IMG/VR virus record: IMGVR_UViG_3300023174_000388
Location: 1-35,429 of that record
DNA: 35,429 nt
Strand: one strand, 5' to 3'
From: a virus
This document shows, one piece after another, positions 31,159 to 35,429 of the stretch. Positions within the stretch are counted from its first letter, which is position 1. Each line of letters begins with the position of its first letter. The position numbers and the translations under genes were made by a program. The notes under the pieces were generated by a model. That model searched no databases and had not been told where the DNA came from. It saw only the letters and a program-made list of their open reading frames with translations.

Positions 31159-32193
31159 ATGCAAAAGAAAAACAACAAAAAGTCTCTATCAGAAGCCGTC
31201 TCCGATGCCATGGGCAAGGGAGTCGTTGACATGACCGGTAAGTCCGATATGGACATGAGTGGTCGTGGATCACAATTTTTTTCTCCAATCGTTTCAGGTA
31301 TGCCTGCTACTGTAGCAGGAATTGGTAAGCCCGGCGTTCCCGCTACCATGTCCGCTATGGTAGGTTCTAAGGGTTCTGCCCAAGCTTCTCACGAAGAAGA
31401 AGAAACCACTGAAGAAGAATCCGCCGAACATGAAGAAGGTGGAGAAGAAGAAAACGTTGAGGAAGTTGATGAACAATTCCGCCATGCTATTTCTCAAATT
31501 TTGGGTGAAGAAGTTTCTCTTTCGCTCGTAAATCAAATTGAAGCTATTTTTGAAGCCGCTGTCAAAGATCGTGTAGAAAAGAATCTTACCAGCATCTTGG
31601 TTGAACTTGATGAAGGTGTTCAATCTCACTTGAATAACGTCACCGAAACCTTGGTCGAAAAGGTTGACGATTATCTAGATTATGTAGTCGAAGAGTGGAT
31701 GACTGAGAACGCCGTAGCAGTTGAACAAGGCATCAAGACTCAAATTGCCGAAAACTTTATTGGTGGTCTAAAGAATCTTTTTGAGAATCACTACATTGAT
31801 GTTCCTGCCGAGAAGTACAATGTTCTTGATGAACTCTATTCTCAAAATCGCGATCTAGAGACTCGTCTTAATCAAAGCATTAATGAGAACATGAATCTTC
31901 GTAAGGAAGTTTCTCTCACTGAATGCGCAGGAATTTTTGTTGCTGAAACCAGAGATCTTGCTGATACTCAAGTTTCCAAGCTTCAAAATTTGATGGAAAA
32001 CGTAAAGTTTACCACTCCCGAAGAGTATCGTGAAAAGCTCGTTGCCATTAAGGAAAATTACATGCCCGGATCAAAGCCTGCACCAGCCCGCGTTGTTGAT
32101 GCAGTCGATACATTCTCCAAGCCAACAAACGTACCCGGAACCTTGGTTGAAGGTTACGTCAGTGCCCTTGGTAGAATGAATAAGAAAGTATAA
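31159..32193 (+). CDS. 22: Prohead scaffold protein gp22
   Basis: The product is 344 residues (T4 gp22: 269). It is the main internal scaffold, removed by gp21 during maturation. A polar N-terminal 75 residues precede an acidic stretch (EEEETTEEESAEHEEGGEEE) reminiscent of the acidic core protein gp67. The conserved scaffold region follows: FRHAISQILGEEVSLSLVNQ, then VEKVDDYLDYVVEEWMTENA, FIGGLKNLFENHYIDVPAEK and LDELYSQNRDLETRLNQSIN, which is long coiled-coil. Codons are GC-richer than in neighbours, consistent with high dosage. It lies directly before gp23 and has its own late promoter. Confidence 0.93.
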   Translation: MQKKNNKKSLSEAVSDAMGKGVVDMTGKSDMDMSGRGSQFFSPIVSGMPATVAGIGKPGVPATMSAMVGSKGSAQASHEEEETTEEESAEHEEGGEEENVEEVDEQFRHAISQILGEEVSLSLVNQIEAIFEAAVKDRVEKNLTSILVELDEGVQSHLNNVTETLVEKVDDYLDYVVEEWMTENAVAVEQGIKTQIAENFIGGLKNLFENHYIDVPAEKYNVLDELYSQNRDLETRLNQSINENMNLRKEVSLTECAGIFVAETRDLADTQVSKLQNLMENVKFTTPEEYREKLVAIKENYMPGSKPAPARVVDAVDTFSKPTNVPGTLVEGYVSALGRMNKKV

Positions 32194-32204
32194 ACGCAAA
32201 ATTT

Positions 32205-32212
32205 ACTAAATA
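32205..32212 (+). promoter_or_regulatory. Late-type promoter ACTAAATA before gp23
   Basis: ACTAAATA ends 28 bases before the gp23 ATG. The predicted start near 32218 leaves a leader of about 23 bases carrying the strong ribosome-binding site ATAGGAGAG. This is the expected arrangement for the most abundant protein. Confidence 0.65.
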
Positions 32213-32240
32213 ATTTAACTCAATAGGAGAGTATTACAAA

Positions 32241-33662
32241 ATGCAATTTCAAGAAAACACACCATATGATATTTTAACTGAGAAATGGAATCCCGTCTTA
32301 AACCATGACGCGCTTCCAGAAATCAAAGATGATTACCGTAAGAAGGTCACCGCTGTCCTTCTTGAGAACCAAGAACAAGTCCTTCGTAGCCAACATCTCT
32401 ATGAAGATATGAATGGTAACAGCAACCTTGGCGGTCCCTCCAGCTCTACTGGTTACAACACCGGCCAAGTTTCTGGTTACGATCCCGTTCTTATCAGCCT
32501 AGTTCGTCGCGCCATGCCAAATCTCATGGCTTATGACATCTGCGGCGTTCAACCAATGACCGCTCCAACTGGCTTGATCTTTGCCATGCGTGCAAATTAT
32601 CAAGGTAGCGGTTACGCCAATGCTTACTCTGGCACAACCTACACCGAAGCCATGTTCCAAGAGCCACAACCATCCTTCGGTGGTTGCGGTTGGACTCTAG
32701 GTACATTCGGTGGTGCTAATAATGGTAATGGTCTCAGCGCTGGCTGGAACTATGCTAGCGGTGTTAAGCCATCTTCGGCTGCTAACCTTGCTACCATGCG
32801 TGGTATCCTCACCAATTTCGGTGAAGGTATTGGTGGTGCAGCAGGTGGTGCATATGCTACTTGGAACCAAATGTCCTTCTCAATCGACCGTGTTGCTGTA
32901 CAAGCTCGTACACGCGCTCTAAGCAGCAACTACACCGTCGAACTCGCTCAAGACCTCAAGGCCGTTCACGGTCTAGATGCCGAAGCAGAGTTGGCCAACC
33001 TACTTAGCACCGAAATTCTTGCCGAAATCAACCGTGAAATCGTCAAGACCATTTACTACGTTGCTAAAGCCGGTTCACAACAAAATGACTTGACTTCTGC
33101 TGGTACTTATAATCTTGATGATGACTCAGACGGTCGTTGGTCTGCAGAACGTTTCCGTGGCCTCAGCTTCCAAATCGAGCGCGAATGCAATGCTCTCGCT
33201 AAGGAAACCCGCCGTGGTAAGGGTAACTTCATCATCTGCGATAGCGATACCGCAGCAGCCCTCGCCATGTCTGGCTTCATGAGCCTCAGCCCCGGAATTG
33301 CTCCTCAACTAAATGTTGATGACACCCAAAGCACCTTTGCCGGTATCCTTAATGGCAAGATCAAGGTCTACATCGATCCATATTCACCACTCGGCTACAA
33401 CTACTTCGTTGCTGGCTATAAGGGTGAATCTGCTTACGATGCAGGTCTCTTCTACTGCCCATACGTTCCGCTACAAATGGTACGCGCAGTTGATCCCAAT
33501 ACTTTCCAACCCCGTATTGCGTTCAAGACCCGCTATGGTGTAGTTGCTAACCCCTTCGTTATCAACACCAGCAAACTACCTGACGCTGACAACCTAACTG
33601 CTGGTCTCAACCAGTACTACCGTTTCACCGCAGTAACCAACCTCCACGGCAACACCATCTGA
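32241..33662 (+). CDS. 23: Major capsid protein gp23
   Basis: The product is 473 residues (T4 gp23: 521). It builds the shell. The HK97-type T4 signature LVRRAMPNLMAYDICGVQPM followed by TAPTGLIFAMRANY is exact for the family, as are the internal ELAQDLKAVHGLDAEAELAN with ILAEINREIVKTI, and RGKGNFIICDSDTAAALAMS. The N-terminal 55 residues are probably removed by gp21. LYE followed by Asp at residues 53-56 fits the Leu-X-Glu rule, and LPE at 25-27 is an alternative. Codon use is the most GC-rich of the window. The gene ends before two hairpins, the second a strong terminator. Confidence 0.97.
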   Translation: MQFQENTPYDILTEKWNPVLNHDALPEIKDDYRKKVTAVLLENQEQVLRSQHLYEDMNGNSNLGGPSSSTGYNTGQVSGYDPVLISLVRRAMPNLMAYDICGVQPMTAPTGLIFAMRANYQGSGYANAYSGTTYTEAMFQEPQPSFGGCGWTLGTFGGANNGNGLSAGWNYASGVKPSSAANLATMRGILTNFGEGIGGAAGGAYATWNQMSFSIDRVAVQARTRALSSNYTVELAQDLKAVHGLDAEAELANLLSTEILAEINREIVKTIYYVAKAGSQQNDLTSAGTYNLDDDSDGRWSAERFRGLSFQIERECNALAKETRRGKGNFIICDSDTAAALAMSGFMSLSPGIAPQLNVDDTQSTFAGILNGKIKVYIDPYSPLGYNYFVAGYKGESAYDAGLFYCPYVPLQMVRAVDPNTFQPRIAFKTRYGVVANPFVINTSKLPDADNLTAGLNQYYRFTAVTNLHGNTI

Positions 33663-33670
33663 TAGGTGAC

Positions 33671-33687
33671 CGTGTGTAAGACACACG
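33671..33687 (+). other. Hairpin after gp23
   Basis: CGTGTGT (33671-33677) pairs with ACACACG (33681-33687) around the loop AAG. It lies between the gp23 stop and the terminator hairpin and may stabilise the abundant gp23 transcript or aid termination. Confidence 0.5.
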
Positions 33688-33715
33688 AAGACCTCCCCAG
33701 AAATGGGGAGGTCTT
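33688..33715 (+). terminator. Terminator after gp23
   Basis: A perfect 12-bp stem (AAGACCTCCCCA at 33688-33699 with TGGGGAGGTCTT at 33704-33715) is closed by a GAAA tetraloop and followed by a T-rich tract. It ends the head-gene transcript. Confidence 0.92.
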
Positions 33716-33723
33716 TCTTTTTG

Positions 33724-33731
33724 GATAAATA
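33724..33731 (+). promoter_or_regulatory. Late promoter GATAAATA abutting the tube-fold gene
   Basis: GATAAATA is followed by five T and the ATG at 33737. By T4 geometry the start site falls on the A of the ATG itself, leaving no leader. The site follows the gp23 terminator, so this gene needs its own promoter. Confidence 0.7.
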
Positions 33732-33736
33732 TTTTT

Positions 33737-34297
33737 ATGCCAACGAATCCATGCGCTGACAACATCAATATTCTGTACAACAATCAATTTAAATTGGTTT
33801 TTGGTCGCGGTACTAATCAAATGGAGTTAATGTGTCAGCGGGCAAATATTCCTGGAATCAAATTAAATGATCAACCACAGCCAACCACTTTAGGAACTAC
33901 AATACCAATACCTACTATGGGAGTTGTGTTTGAACCTTTGAATGTTGAATTTTTAGTAGATTCAAATCTATCAAACTGGAGAAGTATTTATTCGTGGATT
34001 CGTAATTTATCAAATATTGCGGATGATTCTACATACAATGTAGATTATCAAGACTGGCATTATAAAGCAAGTCTATATGTATATGATCCCCTGTTTAAAT
34101 TTAACACTGCACAATCTCAACAAGAGTGCAATAATAATATTTTATTTACTATAAATTTTAAACATATTATTCCCGTAGCATTGTCAGGAATAAATTTCCA
34201 ATCAGATTCGGCAGATATCATACCCCAAAAAGCCTCATGTTCATTTAAATATTCTCATTATGAGATGACGCCAGACGCTCCAGGAAATTTGGGTTAA
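33737..34297 (+). CDS. Tail-tube-fold protein after gp23
   Basis: The product is 186 residues. It begins NINILYNNQFKLVFGRGTNQ and continues LMCQRANIPGIKLNDQPQPT. The middle block, VVFEPLNVEFLVDSNLSNWR followed by SIYSWIRNLSN, and the final strand and loop, FKHIIPVALSGINFQSDSA, match the layout of gp19-type tube proteins (strand, 'P...l......t......i...f..d.nl..W..iy.Wi'). It is separate from the main tube genes and has its own leaderless-type late promoter, so a special ring or baseplate use is likely. Its stop overlaps that of the convergent gene (TTAA). Similar proteins are annotated as tail tube in T4-like cyanophages. Confidence 0.65.
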   Translation: MPTNPCADNINILYNNQFKLVFGRGTNQMELMCQRANIPGIKLNDQPQPTTLGTTIPIPTMGVVFEPLNVEFLVDSNLSNWRSIYSWIRNLSNIADDSTYNVDYQDWHYKASLYVYDPLFKFNTAQSQQECNNNILFTINFKHIIPVALSGINFQSDSADIIPQKASCSFKYSHYEMTPDAPGNLG

Positions 34298-34962
34298 ATA
34301 TAATCTTTTGGATCATCCGACCAGCTCTCCGCTGATTTTGGGTCGCCTTCTGGATTAAAAGGTAATTTTTTCCCCTCAGGATTCATTATACGGCGTTTCT
34401 TTGGCTTAGGTGGACTTGGAGCCTCTTCTTGAGGAGTGTCCATTACAGGCAATTCTGGTTCAGATTCTTCTATTTCTTCTATATCTTCGTCTTCTATTAA
34501 TATTTCAGCTGCTTCAAAGCTGTCAATCATGTCATTTACAAAATTTATAAAATCTTCATTTGTAAAAAGGTCATTCAACATTTGAAGACCAGCTTCTGGA
34601 CCCATTAAAATTTCATTGTTTGAATTGTTTATGATTGCTGTTGGATCAGTCTTCATTGTTATGAAGAAGGCATCATACATTCCATTTAATTCAGGAATGG
34701 GAGCAGCAATATACATGATAGAATTTCTATTGATGGAAATTTCATGATTTACTACATTTGCTGCATAGTTAATAAGCTTTACATATTCAACGAGACCGCC
34801 TGTTTCGTCTTTTGTAAATGCTGATTCTATTTTAGCAGGAAGAATCATGACAACTTTATCAGAAGTGGCATCACGAACTATTCCTAATAGTTCATCACCA
34901 TTAATAAGTTTAACTACTCTTACAATCCCATCAAAATGGTGTTCGGGTACTAAGTCAGACAT
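34294..34962 (-). CDS. Sm-like domain protein with acidic tail
   Basis: The product is 222 residues. Residues 11-100 contain an Sm1-like strand set (GIVRVVKLINGDELLGIVRD, then VVMILPAKIE) and an Sm2-like block (YVKLINYAANVVNHEISINR, then IMYIAAPIPELNGMYDAFF). The middle part has an acidic helix (FEAAEILIEDEDIEEIEESE). The C-terminus is Pro/Lys-rich (PSPPKPKKRRIMNPEGKKLP), a possible nucleic-acid-binding or localisation stretch. The small protein at 7326 shares the same block order. It lies directly after uvsW on the minus strand, with a late promoter overlapping the uvsW stop. The AGGAGG ribosome-binding site is strong. Its function is unknown. Confidence 0.6.
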   Translation of the reverse strand: MSDLVPEHHFDGIVRVVKLINGDELLGIVRDATSDKVVMILPAKIESAFTKDETGGLVEYVKLINYAANVVNHEISINRNSIMYIAAPIPELNGMYDAFFITMKTDPTAIINNSNNEILMGPEAGLQMLNDLFTNEDFINFVNDMIDSFEAAEILIEDEDIEEIEESEPELPVMDTPQEEAPSPPKPKKRRIMNPEGKKLPFNPEGDPKSAESWSDDPKDYI

Positions 34963-34977
34963 AGCAGCCCTCCTACT

Positions 34978-35429
34978 CTATTTATCTTTTATACTGTCCT
35001 TTAAAGACATAGAGAAGATCTTATGATCAAACTTTTCTTTTTTGTAAATCTTTACACGTTCTTCAAAGTGGCGAAAAATATGATTCTTGTGTTTTAACCA
35101 ACAGAGATCATCAACAATATCAAATACTTTGAGTGTCTTCTTTTTTGCAGATACTCTGAGACCACGACCAATGCTCTGTAACAATCTAATTATAGATTTA
35201 GTAGGCGAGGCAAAAATAATATTGTCGATATTAACAATATTGATACCAGCGCTAGTAGTGCCATAACTCGCAACCAATATAGCATCTCTTTCCGTATCAA
35301 CAACTTTTCTAATATATTCTCTTGTGTCTGCTTCTGTTTTTCCAGAGATGAAATATATTGGTCTACCGCTTTTTGCTGACTCCAAGAGAGCGGCGAGAGG
35401 CTTGCCGTGATCTTCGACGTAATTGAAGA
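34978..35429 (-). CDS. uvsW: UvsW-type helicase, C-terminal part (runs off the edge)
   Basis: The gene continues beyond the right edge; about 150 codons are present. The visible part is the second RecA-like domain of a superfamily 2 helicase. AILVASYGTTSAGINIVNID is motif V with its flanking strand, and SIIRLLQSIGRGLR is motif VI with the arginine fingers. An N-terminal strand reads YVEDHGKPLAALLES and RPIYFISGKT. The C-terminal end has LKVFDIVDDL and a charged helix. T4 UvsW is an RNA:DNA and branch-migration helicase that removes R-loops and restarts forks. The true start lies outside, and the TTG inside the visible frame is not the start. Confidence 0.88.
   Translation of the reverse strand, partial: FNYVEDHGKPLAALLESAKSGRPIYFISGKTEADTREYIRKVVDTERDAILVASYGTTSAGINIVNIDNIIFASPTKSIIRLLQSIGRGLRVSAKKKTLKVFDIVDDLCWLKHKNHIFRHFEERVKIYKKEKFDHKIFSMSLKDSIKDK
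34979..34986 (-). promoter_or_regulatory. Late promoter GATAAATA at the uvsW stop
   Basis: The minus strand reads GATAAATA, sharing bases with the TAG stop of uvsW and ending 16 bases before the ATG at 34962. The predicted start near 34973 leaves a leader with AGGAGG, so initiation here is conventional. Confidence 0.6.

Noticed and set aside
31294-31629. Minus-strand open frame of 111 codons inside gp22
   Set aside because: The product is Phe-rich low-complexity sequence, mirrored from the Glu-rich scaffold codons (GAA read as TTC).
35383-35385. TTG as the start of the uvsW fragment
   Set aside because: The frame continues without a stop to the window edge with helicase-like sequence, so this is an internal codon of a truncated gene.
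1-35429. tRNA genes, CRISPR arrays, insertion sequences or attachment sites
   Set aside because: No cloverleaf, spaced direct repeats, transposase or integrase, or terminal inverted repeats were seen; the region is compact virion-gene sequence.

Overview
The window is part of the genome of a contractile-tailed, T4-like bacteriophage. Most of the T4 virion-assembly core can be recognised by sequence: head completion nuclease gp4, baseplate gp48, gp53, gp25, gp6 and gp26, neck gp13 and gp14, tail terminator gp15, terminases gp16 and gp17, sheath gp18, tube gp19, portal gp20, prohead protease gp21, scaffold gp22 and capsid gp23. It also carries ssDNA-binding gp32, late coactivator gp33 and the C-terminal part of a UvsW-type helicase. 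The DNA is AT-rich, gene spacing is very tight, and T4/cyanophage-type late promoters (NATAAATA or NCTAAATA) recur. The host cannot be read from the window. Several core proteins (gp6, gp18, a gp7-like protein) are far shorter than in T4, so this is a divergent member of the group.

Layout. 1-420: a partial leftward gene, then a small winged-helix-like gene with a strong sigma70 promoter and a hairpin terminator. 467-7939: a rightward late block led by a 2070-residue, cysteine-rich protein with RCC1-like repeats, followed by a protein with terminal Cys-Gly-Cys motifs, an Sm-like protein and a carbohydrate-binding-like module. 7936-10189: two leftward beta-rich virion or fibre proteins. 10268-11425: gp33 and gp32, closed by a bidirectional terminator. 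11452-13860: a leftward late operon of gp4, a tail-tube-fold protein, gp26 with an apparent -1 frameshift extension, and a protein with 14-residue repeats. 13895-20850: rightward baseplate genes (gp48, gp53, a two-gene hub, gp25, gp6, a gp7/gpI-like protein, a Cys-cluster protein). 20862-33662: neck, packaging, tail and head genes in canonical T4 order (13-14-15-16-17-18-19-19 paralogue-20-core-21-extra gene-22-23). 33737-35429: another tube-fold protein, then a leftward second Sm-like protein and uvsW. No stretch longer than about 100 bases lacks a gene.

The genes work together as a late virion factory. Gp33 recruits the late transcription machinery to the NATAAATA sites, gp22, gp21 and the core proteins build and mature the gp23 shell on the gp20 portal, gp16/gp17 package DNA, gp4, gp13 and gp14 complete the head and neck, and gp25, gp6, gp53, gp27-like, gp48, gp19, gp18 and gp15 form the tail.

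The two most notable signals are these. (1) Six genes have a late promoter whose predicted start site lies 0-3 bases before the ATG, with no Shine-Dalgarno sequence, which suggests leaderless late mRNAs. (2) A T TTT TTT slippery heptamer at the end of gp26 would join it to an otherwise start-less reading frame, like the frameshifted tail-assembly chaperones of other tailed phages.
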